From contig NZ_UFQQ01000003.1 in NCBI RefSeq assembly GCF_900218015.1, forward strand, positions 186,001 through 250,000: a stretch of 64,000 nucleotides of DNA, written 5' to 3'. This DNA comes from Rhodopseudomonas pentothenatexigens. Its GTDB lineage: Bacteria; Pseudomonadota; Alphaproteobacteria; Rhizobiales; Xanthobacteraceae. Positions 30,320 through 39,795 of the stretch are shown here, piece after piece. The first letter of the stretch is position 1, and each line of letters opens with the position of its first letter. The notes beneath the pieces were generated by a model. That model searched no databases. It was not told the DNA's origin and was given only the letters and a program-made list of their open reading frames with translations. A program made the position numbers and the translations under genes.

Positions 30320-32134
30320 ATGAAGCCGATCCGGATCGCGGGCGCCATTGCGGCTCTGCTTCTCGTCGCGGCCGCGCTGTTGATCGCGATCGGGATTCCG
30401 GCCGGGCCGCTGACCGCCGCGATGCAGAGCCGGATCGAACGCGACACCGGCTACCGCGTGAGGTTCGCCGGCTCCGGCACCGTCCGGCTGTTTCCGGCGG
30501 TGGCGCTGACCTTGCACGATGTCAACGCCGAGGTGCCGGGCGGTCGCCCAACCGATCCGCGGCTGAAGATCGCCACCATCCGCGCCGAACTGCCGCTGAC
30601 CAGTCTGATGTCGGGAACGCCGCGGATCACCGAACTGACGCTGATCAAGCCCGAGCTGTCCCTGCCGCTGCTGCGCCGACGCGACCAGGCGGTCGTAACG
30701 CCTGCACCCGCGCGTCCAGGCGGGACGGGGCTTGCCGAGATCGAGCACGTCGTGATCCAGGACGGCGTGGTGGTGATGACCAGCGCGGCCGACGGCGTCG
30801 AACGGCGGATCGCCGGCATCCAGGCCGACGTGGAGCGCGACGACCCCAAGGGTCCGATCACCGCCAGCGGGTCTGCGACGCTCGGGCGTTCGCCGGTTTC
30901 TTTCGAGCTCACCGCCGCGCCGACAGCCGACGACCAGCAGCCGATGCTGGTCGGCCTCACCCTCGACGCGCCGGGACTGCTGACGTCGCGCCTCAGCGCG
31001 AAGGCGGAAACGCGGCTGCGCGGCACGACGCTGACGATCAACGGCGTCAGCGGCAAGCTCGGCGATGCGCCATTCAACGGTTGGGCGTCGGTGGACGTCG
31101 CCGGCAAGCCGCTGGTCAAGCTCGACCTCGACTTTCAACGGCTCGATCTCGTCGCCATCACGCGCTCGGCGCCGCCCGGCGCGCCGTGGAGCGAGACGCC
31201 GTTCGATCTCGTCGGCCTCAACTACGTCGATGCCGAGATCCGGCTGTCCGCGACCGAACTGAACATCGGTCCGGCGCGGATCGGCCCGGCCTTGGCCGAC
31301 GCCAAGCTGGCCGCCGGGGTGCTGTCGGTGCAAGCGAGCCGTCTCGGCGCCTATGGCGGGCAAGCGACCGGGACGCTGGTGATCGACGCCTCCGGCGCCA
31401 CGCCCGCTTTCGATCTGCGGTGCGACATCGACGGCGTTCACGCTCTGCCGCTGCTCGATGGCCTGGCCGATTTCGATCGGATCGACGGCAAACTGCAGGC
31501 GCAGCTGGCGCTGCGCAGTCAGGGCGGCAGCGCACGCGCCATCGCCCAAGGCCTCGGCGGCACCGCGGCTGTGGGCGTCCGGGACGGTGCGATCCGAGGC
31601 CTCGACCTCGCCCGGATGATCCGCAACCTGACCGCGCATATTCAGGACGGCTGGCAGTTCGCGCCGACCGAGGTCACCGATCTCAGCGCGTTGGCCGTAT
31701 CGTTCAAGATCACGCAAGGCCAGGCCGAGACCTCCGACCTCAAGCTCGCAGGGCCGCTGGTGCGGATGACCGGTGCCGGCAGCATCGACCTGCCGGCCAA
31801 GATGCTGGCGCTGCGGGTCGAGCCGAAACTGGTGCCGACCACACAGGGGCAAAGCGCATTGGAGCGCGGCATCGCCGCGCCGGGCGAGCCGATCGGGTTC
31901 GGCATTCCGGTCAGGATCGAAGGCCCGTGGATCGCTCCGCGGATCTTTCCCGATATCGCCGGCGTGCTCGACGATCCGGATGCGGCGTACAAGCGCCTGC
32001 GCGAGATCGGCAGCGGCCTGTTCGGCCTGCTCGGGAGCAGCCGCCCCGGCAACGATCCAGGCGGCACGGACCGGCCCCGCGACGACGGCGGCGCCGCGGT
32101 GGATGCGGTCATCAAACAATTGTTCGGACGGTGA
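30320..32134 (+). CDS. AsmA family protein
   Basis: 604 aa. An N-terminal membrane anchor (IAGAIAALLLVAAALLIAIGIP) precedes a long periplasmic beta-rich region; residues 40-120 show the AsmA start (RIERDTGYRVRFAGSGTVRL) and about 430-560 the AsmA C-terminal domain (LDLARMIRNLTAHIQDGWQF, GPLVRMTGAGSIDLPAKMLA). AsmA-like proteins help move lipids or build the outer membrane. GAGGAGCCAAG precedes the ATG. It is 45 bp after the RND gene, so an envelope operon is likely. Confidence 0.9.
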   Translation: MKPIRIAGAIAALLLVAAALLIAIGIPAGPLTAAMQSRIERDTGYRVRFAGSGTVRLFPAVALTLHDVNAEVPGGRPTDPRLKIATIRAELPLTSLMSGTPRITELTLIKPELSLPLLRRRDQAVVTPAPARPGGTGLAEIEHVVIQDGVVVMTSAADGVERRIAGIQADVERDDPKGPITASGSATLGRSPVSFELTAAPTADDQQPMLVGLTLDAPGLLTSRLSAKAETRLRGTTLTINGVSGKLGDAPFNGWASVDVAGKPLVKLDLDFQRLDLVAITRSAPPGAPWSETPFDLVGLNYVDAEIRLSATELNIGPARIGPALADAKLAAGVLSVQASRLGAYGGQATGTLVIDASGATPAFDLRCDIDGVHALPLLDGLADFDRIDGKLQAQLALRSQGGSARAIAQGLGGTAAVGVRDGAIRGLDLARMIRNLTAHIQDGWQFAPTEVTDLSALAVSFKITQGQAETSDLKLAGPLVRMTGAGSIDLPAKMLALRVEPKLVPTTQGQSALERGIAAPGEPIGFGIPVRIEGPWIAPRIFPDIAGVLDDPDAAYKRLREIGSGLFGLLGSSRPGNDPGGTDRPRDDGGAAVDAVIKQLFGR

Positions 32135-32215
32135 GGCGCGATGCCGCAGATCGACAACATCAGGACCGGCGCGGTGCGGGCTTCCGATCGCGATCGGTCA
32201 CGACGAGGAACCAGG

Positions 32216-33112
32216 ATGACGGCGAGGTTCGCTCTCCCCCGGCGCAGCCATCCTGGCTACCGGACCGCGGCGCTGCTGGCGCTGGCGATCGCCTGCGCGC
32301 AGATGCAGCCTGCCCGGGCTCAGCAAAGCGACGTCAACGGCCAGACCGTAACGGTGTTCGTCGCGGCCAGGGCCTGCTTCCCGGCGACCGTCGAAGTATC
32401 CGGCTTCCTGATCCCGCGCGACGAAGTCTCGGTTCGTCCGGAGCGGCCGACCGCCAAGGTCACCGACGTGCTGATCGACGCCGGCGAGACCGTCACCCAG
32501 GGTCAGGCCCTTGCCAGGCTCGAAGGCGGCGCGACGGTGCAGGCACCGGTCGCCGGCCTGGTGTCGGCCTCGACGGCGCTGATCGGCGCACCGGCCTCGC
32601 CCAAGGGGGAAGCATTGTTCACCATCGTCACAAGGGGTGAATTCGATCTGGTCGGCCAAGTGCCGACCCGCGACATGCCGCAGCTCTCGGTCGGGCAGAC
32701 CGCGACCGTCAAGGTGGTCGGCGACAAGAACGAGGTGCAAGGCAAGGTCCGCCGCATCTCCGCGACGGTGGAGCCGAAGACCCAGCTCGGCAACGTGTTC
32801 GTCGGCCTCGGTACCGACAAGCGCCTGCTCGCCAACGCCTCCGGCCGCGCCACCATCAAGACCGGCGAAAGCTGCGGCATTTCGGTACCACTCACCGCGG
32901 TGATCTATAATCCGGTCGGCACCATCGTGCAGGTCGTCCGGCGCCAGATCGTGGAAACCCGCCGCGTCGAGACCGGCCTGATGAACGGCGGCAATATCGA
33001 AATCCGCGAGGGCTTGAAGGAAGGCGACATCGTGGTCGAACGCGCCGGCGCGCAGCTCCGCGAAGGCGACGCGGTGCGCCCGGTGCTGGCCGCCGGTGCC
33101 TCCGCCAAGTAA
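32216..33112 (+). CDS. Second short RND-type periplasmic adaptor
   Basis: 298 aa, the same length as the adaptor at 26226 and clearly paralogous: both start the mature part with a Cys motif (RACFPATVEVSGFLIPRDEV here, SACFSDKVHVTGFVVPRREA there). A signal peptide ends near MQPARAQQ. The lipoyl halves are joined directly with no helical hairpin. The ATG at 32216 follows AGGAACCAGG; an ATG at 32141 would add 25 non-signal residues. It may replace or pair with the first adaptor on the pump, or serve another pump. Confidence 0.88.
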   Translation: MTARFALPRRSHPGYRTAALLALAIACAQMQPARAQQSDVNGQTVTVFVAARACFPATVEVSGFLIPRDEVSVRPERPTAKVTDVLIDAGETVTQGQALARLEGGATVQAPVAGLVSASTALIGAPASPKGEALFTIVTRGEFDLVGQVPTRDMPQLSVGQTATVKVVGDKNEVQGKVRRISATVEPKTQLGNVFVGLGTDKRLLANASGRATIKTGESCGISVPLTAVIYNPVGTIVQVVRRQIVETRRVETGLMNGGNIEIREGLKEGDIVVERAGAQLREGDAVRPVLAAGASAK

Positions 33113-33181
33113 TCACCGAGGCGCCTCGCCGATTTGAAACGGCGTGGCGATCGACCCGATGCAGGTCGGCCAGGCGCGATC

Positions 33182-34819
33182 CTACGCGCTGCGCGCCAGC
33201 GCGCCGTCGATCATCGACACTGCATTGCCGACGCCGTAGACGGCGACGAACGAGCCGAACCGCGGGCCTTTTTCCTGGCCGAGCAGCACCTGGTACAGCA
33301 TGTTGAACCAGTCGAGCGACACGCCCGGCTTGCCGTCCTTGGCGGCCTTCTTGTGATCGAGGAACGGCTCGCGGCGGCCGATCTCGTAGACGACGTCCTG
33401 GATCGCTTCCGCGGTCGCGTCCGCCGGCAGCTGTGACAGTGCATCGCGCAGGTCCTGCAAAGCGGCGCGCTCCTGATCGGTCGGATCGCGGAACACTTTG
33501 GTCGGGGCGACGAAGTCGCGATAGTAATTGATCGCGTAGCCGACCATGGCGTCGAGCTTGGGATGCGTCTGCGGCGTCACGCCCGGCCGGTAGCGGCCGA
33601 TGAAGCCCCACAGCGTCTCGGCGTTTTCGGCATTGGACGACGACACCAGCGTCAGCAGCAGCTGGAACGTCACCGGCATGTCGGCCTGCGGCGGATTGCC
33701 GGAATGGATGTGCCAGACCGGATTGGCGAGCCGCTGCTTGGTATCCTGACGCGCATAGCCGTCGAGGAACTGCTGATAGTCGTCGACATTGCGCGGGATC
33801 ACGTCGAAATACAGCCGCTTCGCCGCCTTTGGCTCGCGATACATGAACAGCGACAGCGATTCCGGCGAGGCGTAGCGCAGCCACTCCTCGATCGTCAGGC
33901 CGTTGCCCTTCGACTTGGAGATCTTCTGGCCCTTCTCGTCGAGGAACAGTTCGTAGTTGAACCCTTCCGGCGGGGTGCCGCCGATCGCCTGGGCGATCTT
34001 GCCGGACAGCTTCACCGAATCGATCAGGTCCTTGCCGGCCATCTCGTAGTCGACGCCGAGCGCGGTCCAGCGCATCGCCCAGTCCGGCTTCCATTGCAGC
34101 TTGCAGTGGCCGCCGGTGACCGGCAGTGTCACCCGTTCCTTGGTTTCCGGATCGTCATAGGACACCGTGCCGGCCGCAACGTCGTGCGCGACGATCGGCA
34201 CCTGCAGCACCACGCCGGTGCGCGGGCAGACGGGGAGGAACGGCGAGTAGCTGGCGGCGCGCTCCTCGCGCAAGCTCGGCAGCATGATCGCCATCACCTT
34301 GTCGAGCCGTTCCAGCACCTTCAATAGCGTCGCATCGAACCGCCCCGACTTGTAGTAATCGGTCGCCGAGGCGAATTCATAGTCGAACCCGAACGTATCG
34401 AGGAACTGACGAAGCCGGGCGTTGTTGTGGGCGCCGAACGAGTCGTGGGTGCCGAACGGATCCGGCACGCTGGTCAGCGACTTGCCGAGATTCTTCTCCA
34501 GCAGCTCCTTGTTCGGCACGTTGTCCGGCACCTTGCGCAGGCCGTCCATGTCGTCCGAGAACGCCAGCAGCTTGGTCTTGATCTTGTCGTCGGTCAGCAC
34601 GCGAAAGGCATGGCGCACCATCGTGGTGCGCGCGACCTCGCCGAACGTGCCGATATGCGGCAGCCCGGACGGTCCGTAGCCGGTCTCGAACAGCACCTCG
34701 TCCTTCGGATGCTTCTTCAGCCGGTTCACCAGCGCGCGCGCCTGTTCGAACGGCCAGGCGTTGGATTGTTCGGCGAGGGTGCGCAGCTCGGAAGCGCTCG
34801 GAAGGTCGATCGTGGTCAT
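33182..34819 (-). CDS. lysK: Lysyl-tRNA synthetase, class I
   Basis: 545 aa. It charges tRNA-Lys. It is the class I form found in archaea and many alphaproteobacteria, not the common class II LysS. The HIGH motif reads PHIGT (residues 54-58) and the KMSKS loop is KISKSKG (about 298-304); the C-terminal helical anticodon-binding part is complete. It converges with the adaptor gene at 33112. A periplasmic binding protein gene starts 34 bp upstream on the same strand, so the two may be co-transcribed. Confidence 0.96.
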   Translation of the reverse strand: MTTIDLPSASELRTLAEQSNAWPFEQARALVNRLKKHPKDEVLFETGYGPSGLPHIGTFGEVARTTMVRHAFRVLTDDKIKTKLLAFSDDMDGLRKVPDNVPNKELLEKNLGKSLTSVPDPFGTHDSFGAHNNARLRQFLDTFGFDYEFASATDYYKSGRFDATLLKVLERLDKVMAIMLPSLREERAASYSPFLPVCPRTGVVLQVPIVAHDVAAGTVSYDDPETKERVTLPVTGGHCKLQWKPDWAMRWTALGVDYEMAGKDLIDSVKLSGKIAQAIGGTPPEGFNYELFLDEKGQKISKSKGNGLTIEEWLRYASPESLSLFMYREPKAAKRLYFDVIPRNVDDYQQFLDGYARQDTKQRLANPVWHIHSGNPPQADMPVTFQLLLTLVSSSNAENAETLWGFIGRYRPGVTPQTHPKLDAMVGYAINYYRDFVAPTKVFRDPTDQERAALQDLRDALSQLPADATAEAIQDVVYEIGRREPFLDHKKAAKDGKPGVSLDWFNMLYQVLLGQEKGPRFGSFVAVYGVGNAVSMIDGALARSA

Positions 34820-34852
34820 TCAGGTCTCCGACCGCCAGTGAAGGCGGGTCTT

Positions 34853-35779
34853 TCAAAACGGGCTGACGGAAAAATACCGCAGCCAAAGATCAGTGTACTG
34901 GCCCTTGTCCCAAACCCGGAACAGCGCCCAATTCAGCGCTTGGCGCAACGTGTCGTTGCCCTTGCGCACGGCGATGCCGACACCCTCGCCGAAATAGCGA
35001 CTCTCCAGGAACGGAGCGCCGGAAAACGCGCAGCAGTTCTCCGAGTCGGTGCCGTTGATCCAGAACGCCAGCGAGATTGCGTCGCCGAAGATGAAGTCGA
35101 CGTCGCCGCGCTTCAACGCCGTACGCAGCGCCTCGGCATTCGGATAAGACTGTAACACGGCGTCGGTGAACATCGCCTTCAGATAGGCTTCGTGCGCCGA
35201 GCCGGCGACCGCACCGACCTTGCGGCCTTCGAGACGTTCCGGCCGCATCTCCGGCATCACCGCGTCCTTGCGGGCGACGAAGCGGCCAGGCGTGCGGTAG
35301 TACGGATCGGTGAAGTCGACCTTGGCGCGGGTTTGCGGCGTCACCGCGAGCGAGGCGATGATGGCATCGCCGCGGTTACTGCCGAGCGCATCCAGCAGGG
35401 TCTCGAACTTGCGCATCTGCACGGTGCAGGTGACCTTGATCTCCTCGCACAGCGCCCGCGCCAGATCGACGTTGAAGCCCGCCGGATTGCCGTCGGCGCC
35501 GGTGAAATTGAACGGCGGATAGTCGACCTCGGTCAGGAACCGGATCATCGTTAGCCGGGACAGGTCCGGCCGCTCCGGCCGGCGCCGCGGATCCCAGAAC
35601 CCCGGCACCGCATGCGCGGTGGCTGCAGCAACCGCCTTGGTTTCCGGACTGGTCTCTGCGGCCCGCGCGGACATCGGCGCCAGCAGCGCGATCGCGACGG
35701 CATACGCCAGCGCCACTAGGCGCGCGCGCGATGCCGCGAGTCGTCTCTTGCCGAAAAAAACAATCTGTGGTTGCATCAT
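34853..35779 (-). CDS. Family 3 extracellular solute-binding protein (amino-acid type)
   Basis: 308 aa from the paired ATGs at 35779/35776, followed by a signal peptide (LVALAYAVAIALLAPMSARA). Domain: TMIRFLTEVDYPPFNFTGAD, NPAGFNVDLARALCEEIKVT, IASLAVTPQTRAKVDFTDPY and YLKAMFTDAVLQSYPNAEAL. This is the SBP_bac_3 fold of polar amino-acid ABC transporters and related sensors. No permease or ATPase gene is adjacent, so it is an orphan receptor. The frame is open farther upstream, but that extension would overlap the divergent gene start. Confidence 0.88.
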   Translation of the reverse strand: MMQPQIVFFGKRRLAASRARLVALAYAVAIALLAPMSARAAETSPETKAVAAATAHAVPGFWDPRRRPERPDLSRLTMIRFLTEVDYPPFNFTGADGNPAGFNVDLARALCEEIKVTCTVQMRKFETLLDALGSNRGDAIIASLAVTPQTRAKVDFTDPYYRTPGRFVARKDAVMPEMRPERLEGRKVGAVAGSAHEAYLKAMFTDAVLQSYPNAEALRTALKRGDVDFIFGDAISLAFWINGTDSENCCAFSGAPFLESRYFGEGVGIAVRKGNDTLRQALNWALFRVWDKGQYTDLWLRYFSVSPF

Positions 35780-35828
35780 CAGGGGTTCCGCACCGGCGGT
35801 CTTATAGACCATCCGGTGCGGGAGGCGA

Positions 35829-37931
35829 GTGCCGTTTGCGTTGGGGCGTGCCATGGTCGTGACCGACCGCGCCGGACTGCACGATACGATCACGGGGCAG
35901 CGCGGCGATGATGAGGCGATCGCCTCATGGGGCGGACGCTCAGGCTCTCCGGCCTGCCGGCCCGTCGCTCTCAAAAATCAGGATCTCGGCGGCGGAGGTG
36001 CCCACCGGCTTGGCTGGCTCAATGGCATCGGAACGCCCGAACTGGACTGCCTTCGCGGCGTGTTGACACCGGCGCTGCTGCAAGCGGCGGCCCAGCGCAG
36101 TCAGGACCTTCAGATCGGCGCCGATCGTGTCCTGATCCACTGGGAACTGATCGACGAAGCCTCCTATCTTCGATACCTCTCCCACGCACTTCAGCTTGCC
36201 TTCGAAGACTTCGAGGATGTCGGCCGATCCGATTGTCCGTTGAGCGACGAGCAGATCCCGCGCGCGGCGGCTACCGGCATCGTCCCGCTTCGCATGAACG
36301 GGGACCTGCTCTGGGTGATCGCGCCGCAGCGTCTGGCCTGCCGTGGGCTGTGCCGGCTGGTGCAGGAGTATCCGCAGATCCGGTCGCGGCTGCGGCTCAG
36401 CTCGCCTGCAATGCTGCAGACCTTCCTCGCACATCATGGCGCGTCGGCGCTCGCCGAAGCGGCCAGCACAGACCTGCATCGCAGGTTTCCGACCCTGTCG
36501 GCGGCGCCGCGTCGGGCCGAGCCGTTGTGGCGGCAACGGCTGCGGCGCGGTGCCTGCGTGGCAGCCCTGCTGATGTTGCCTTTCCTGCTGGACCGCGAAG
36601 TCACCACCACGGTGCTCGCGGCATGGTTCGTCGGCTTCGCAGGATTGCGGCTGCTCGCCAGCCTGTGGCCGTCGCACGCGCTCCCACCGACCCGGCGGAA
36701 GGCGGATGCGGAGTTGCCTGTCTACACCGTGGTGGCGGCGCTGTATCGCGAAGCCGAATCGGTCGGGCCGCTGGTCGATGCGCTCGAAGCTCTCGACTAC
36801 CCGCGCGAGAAACTCGATATGATTCTGGTGATCGAGCCCGACGATCTCGCGACCCGCGCGGCGCTGGCACGACTGAAGCCGCGATCGCATCTAAGGGTGC
36901 TGATCGCGCCCGACGCGGCGCCGCAGACCAAGCCGAAAGCCCTCAACTACGCGCTGGCCTTCGCACGCGGCAGCTTCATTGCGATCTTCGACGCCGAGGA
37001 TCGGCCGGCCCCGGATCAGCTCCGCGCCGCGCTCGCCGCGTTCGATGCGGCCGATCCTTCGACGGCCTGCGTGCAGGCCAGCCTGTGCATCGACAACCTG
37101 ACCCATAACTGGCTGTCGCGCACCTTCCTGGCCGAATATGCCGGCCAGTTCGCGCTGTTTCTGCCCGGCCTTGCCGCGCTCGGCCTGCCGCTGCCGCTCG
37201 GCGGCTCGTCGAACCACTTCCGCACCGACGTGCTGCGGACGATCGGCGGCTGGGACCCGCACAACGTCACCGAAGATGCCGATCTAGGCTTCCGGTTGGC
37301 GCGGTTCGGCTTTCGCTGTGCCACCTTTGCGTCGAGCACGTTCGAGGAGGCCCCGCTCGCATTCGGCAACTGGCTGCGCCAGCGGACGCGCTGGATGAAG
37401 GGCTGGCTGCAAACCTGGCAGGTCCACATGCGGAACCCGTTGCGGCTGTTGCGCCAGACCGGTCCGCATGGATTTCTTGCCCTCAATCTGATGCTCGGCG
37501 GCAACGTGCTGTCGGCGCTGGCCTACCCGCTGCTCGTGATCGTCGCGGTGATGTCCGCCGCGGACTGGGCGGATCTGTCGCCGTCGCGGCCGGCGCAGGA
37601 CATGCCTACCGCCTTGCATTGGCTCGCGATCTGGTCGGGCATCGCTTCGACGGTCGTCGTCGGCCTGCTCGGTCTGATTCGGCGGAGGCAATGGCAGCAT
37701 GCCGGTGTGCTGGCGTTGACGCCGTTGTACTGGCTGTGCCTGTCGCTGGCGGCGTGGCGCGCGCTGGCGCATTTCGTCTGGTGTCCGTATCGCTGGGAAA
37801 AGACCCAGCACGGCGTCGCCCGGCGTCCGGATCCGCTCGAGCCTCTGTCTCCTGGACAGCGGCGGAGAGGTGCAGCGGCGTCTACAAGTACCGCTTCAGA
37901 TCGGCAGCAGCCTCCTCGGGCTTGCGCTTGA
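35829..37931 (+). CDS. GT2 membrane glycosyltransferase with a GspE-N/MshEN-like N-terminal domain
   Basis: 700 aa. Residues about 70-210 (LQIGADRVLIHWELIDEASY, AAATGIVPLRMNGDLLWVIA) resemble the N-terminal domain of type II secretion ATPases (GspE-N/MshEN), some of which bind c-di-GMP. Two TM helices (about 240-280) precede the processive GT2 domain with VIEPDD, DAED (about 386), TEDAD (about 480) and QRTRW (about 517), the cellulose synthase-like set. Three to four more TM helices follow. It should polymerise a surface polysaccharide. NfrB of E. coli has a similar pair of domains in the opposite order. GTG at 35829 or ATG at 35853 may be the start. Confidence 0.88.
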   Translation: MPFALGRAMVVTDRAGLHDTITGQRGDDEAIASWGGRSGSPACRPVALKNQDLGGGGAHRLGWLNGIGTPELDCLRGVLTPALLQAAAQRSQDLQIGADRVLIHWELIDEASYLRYLSHALQLAFEDFEDVGRSDCPLSDEQIPRAAATGIVPLRMNGDLLWVIAPQRLACRGLCRLVQEYPQIRSRLRLSSPAMLQTFLAHHGASALAEAASTDLHRRFPTLSAAPRRAEPLWRQRLRRGACVAALLMLPFLLDREVTTTVLAAWFVGFAGLRLLASLWPSHALPPTRRKADAELPVYTVVAALYREAESVGPLVDALEALDYPREKLDMILVIEPDDLATRAALARLKPRSHLRVLIAPDAAPQTKPKALNYALAFARGSFIAIFDAEDRPAPDQLRAALAAFDAADPSTACVQASLCIDNLTHNWLSRTFLAEYAGQFALFLPGLAALGLPLPLGGSSNHFRTDVLRTIGGWDPHNVTEDADLGFRLARFGFRCATFASSTFEEAPLAFGNWLRQRTRWMKGWLQTWQVHMRNPLRLLRQTGPHGFLALNLMLGGNVLSALAYPLLVIVAVMSAADWADLSPSRPAQDMPTALHWLAIWSGIASTVVVGLLGLIRRRQWQHAGVLALTPLYWLCLSLAAWRALAHFVWCPYRWEKTQHGVARRPDPLEPLSPGQRRRGAAASTSTASDRQQPPRACA

Positions 37932-38481
37932 TGTTGAACGGCGCCACGAAATTCCCGGACTTGTCCATCAGGTAGATCAGCGCGGTGTGATCCATCGTGT
38001 AGTCGCCGTCCTTGAGCGGCACCTTCTTGGCATAGACCCGATAGCCCTTTTCGATCTTCTCGGTGGCCTCCGGCGTTCCGACCAGCCCCTTCAGATGCGG
38101 ATCGAAACTCGACAGATACTCCTTCATCGACTGCGGCGTGTCGCGCTCCGGATCGACCGAGACGAAATAGGCGTTGAGCCGATCGGCGTCGGAGCCCAGC
38201 GCTGCGAGCACCTGGGACAATTCGAACAGCGAGGTCGGGCAGACGTCGGGGCAGCGGGTGAAGCCGAAGAAGATCAGCGTCGGCTTGCCCTTCATGCTCT
38301 GCTCGGTGACGATCTGGCCGGTGTGGTCGGTGAGCCGGAACGGGCCGCCGATCGTCGCCGGCGCCGAGATCTTCTGAAGGCCGCCGAGCAGCCACAGCAC
38401 GACGACGAGGCCGACGACCAGACTGCCGGCGAAGGTGGCGACGATGACGAGCGGTCGGATGGATTTGGCTGGTGCTGACAT
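37882..38481 (-). CDS. SCO1/SenC family copper chaperone
   Basis: 199 aa. An N-terminal membrane anchor (LVIVATFAGSLVVGLVVVLW) leads to a periplasmic thioredoxin fold. It delivers Cu to the CuA centre of cytochrome oxidase or acts as a thiol-disulfide reductase. Copper ligands are visible: C77 and C81 in FTRCPDVCPTS and the His in DHTALIYLMD. The 3' end overlaps the convergent glycosyltransferase by 50 bp. No cytochrome oxidase genes are adjacent. Confidence 0.95.
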   Translation of the reverse strand: MSAPAKSIRPLVIVATFAGSLVVGLVVVLWLLGGLQKISAPATIGGPFRLTDHTGQIVTEQSMKGKPTLIFFGFTRCPDVCPTSLFELSQVLAALGSDADRLNAYFVSVDPERDTPQSMKEYLSSFDPHLKGLVGTPEATEKIEKGYRVYAKKVPLKDGDYTMDHTALIYLMDKSGNFVAPFNIKRKPEEAAADLKRYL

Positions 38482-38659
38482 CGACGGAATCCTCGCGAAC
38501 CCGGATCGGCCGATGTGGCGTCATTTCCGCAGGGCCGGTGCGACGTGCGGATCGAGCCGCACCGCCCCCCAATAGAGCGCCCCGTGGCGGCCGGCAAGCC
38601 GGGACGCCGCTGCGCCGATCACGTGATGCGGAGAACGAGCCGCCGCCACTCCGGAGGCG

Positions 38660-39118
38660 TCAGCGTCCCGCCTGCGCTCGCGCGTCCATGTAGCAGGGGC
38701 GGTACATCGACATCAATTGCTTGCCACGCAGGAAGATCATGTGGCGCGTCAGGCCGCCGCGCTTGGCGATCCAGCGGCGGATGTTGGCCGGATACATCGT
38801 GTACAGCATCTGAGTCGCTTCGGCGTTGGTGATGGCCCGGCCGTTCGAGCCGAGATCCCATGCCGCGTGAAAGCCGAGATTGGCTCGCGAGGTCACGCAG
38901 ATCTTGTGGTGCGGCACCGCTCCCAACACGATCGTGCAGGCCGAGGCGCACAGTCCGTCGATCATCACGGTCTCGCCGGAGCTGCGCAGCGACTGGTACT
39001 TGTCGACGTAAGTTCCGATCCGGCCGCCGCGATCCTCGGCGATTCGAACCATCGCCTGGCTCGATGCCACGCCGGCGAACAGCAGCACCGCCGCAAGCAT
39101 CCCCGTGATCAGTCTCAT
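38660..39118 (-). CDS. Periplasmic protein with a ClpP/crotonase-like active-site motif
   Basis: 152 aa from the ATG at 39118. A signal peptide ends near GVASSQA. The motif VMIDGLCASACTIVLGAV (Ser59) resembles the G-x-C-x-S-A-C-T signature of small periplasmic ClpP/enoyl-hydratase-fold proteins (COG3904 type), where the Ser sits at the nucleophile position. His70/His71 (VPHHK) follow. It may be a serine peptidase; activity is unproven. The frame is open upstream, but only this ATG gives a signal peptide. Confidence 0.78.
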   Translation of the reverse strand: MRLITGMLAAVLLFAGVASSQAMVRIAEDRGGRIGTYVDKYQSLRSSGETVMIDGLCASACTIVLGAVPHHKICVTSRANLGFHAAWDLGSNGRAITNAEATQMLYTMYPANIRRWIAKRGGLTRHMIFLRGKQLMSMYRPCYMDARAQAGR

Positions 39119-39795
39119 GGCTCCCCCACCCATCCCCGTCGCGAACCCGTCCGTGACACGGATTCGAAACAGACCCAGCGTGATTTCCGATCGGCGCTTT
39201 GTCCAGATCGATGCGCAAGGTCCGGTGAATTTCAAATCGAGTGTTGCTCGCAGGATGCACCGCCGCGTCAGCGGTCCCAAACTGAAACAGACCTGCGACC
39301 AACGATCGCTCCCCCATGCAACGACCACGCGCCGTTTGGTTCCGGGCCAGGAACAGGAAGCTCTGCATCGACACCGGACGAGAGCGTTCCGGCTCGACGC
39401 GTCAGAAGTCTTTAAGGACTTCGTACCCGGCGTTTGAACGGCGACATCAGCCGGCTCCTCCGACTTCGGACCCGTTTCGCTCGGTCATCGCAACAGGTGT
39501 CCCGGACGGCCGGCGCCCCGATCGTCTTGCGAAGCTCTCGCGACAACTAACAGCCGCGTCCCGGGATTCTGCGGGGATTTCCCTGCAGCGGAATTGTTTA
39601 AGGCAAACTTAGCAAGAGCAGCCCAGTATCGGCCTCATTGACCTCGACCTGCTCGCCGCCCGACGTCGGTTTTGCATTATCGCGCGTGCTGCCCCGCCCG
39701 ATGGCGCCTGGCGTCGGCAGCATTGCGGCAACGCTGCGGGCAAGGCCGAGACCACGCCTCAAAACGACCGAGACAGAACGACCTCAGGACCCTCG
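39119..39795. other. 677-bp intergenic region
   Basis: It lies between two divergent genes. Open frames here lack ribosome binding sites and recognisable products. A GGAAC/CGTT pair in leftward reading at 39320-39343 has a 15-bp spacer, one short of the EcfG rule. An AT-richer stretch near 39590-39620 (GAATTGTTTAAGGCAAACTTAGC) may be promoter for the chemoreceptor. No RNA gene was recognised. Confidence 0.45.

Noticed and set aside
26804-32119. Very long open frame opposite the RND/AsmA genes on the minus strand
   Set aside because: It mirrors the codon pattern of strongly supported genes, is rich in Arg/His/Asp/Gly as expected for antisense of high-GC DNA, and has no domain motifs.
39320-39343. 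Leftward GGAAC/CGTT pair as an EcfG promoter
   Set aside because: The spacer is 15 bp instead of 16-17, and it is about 200 bp from the gene.
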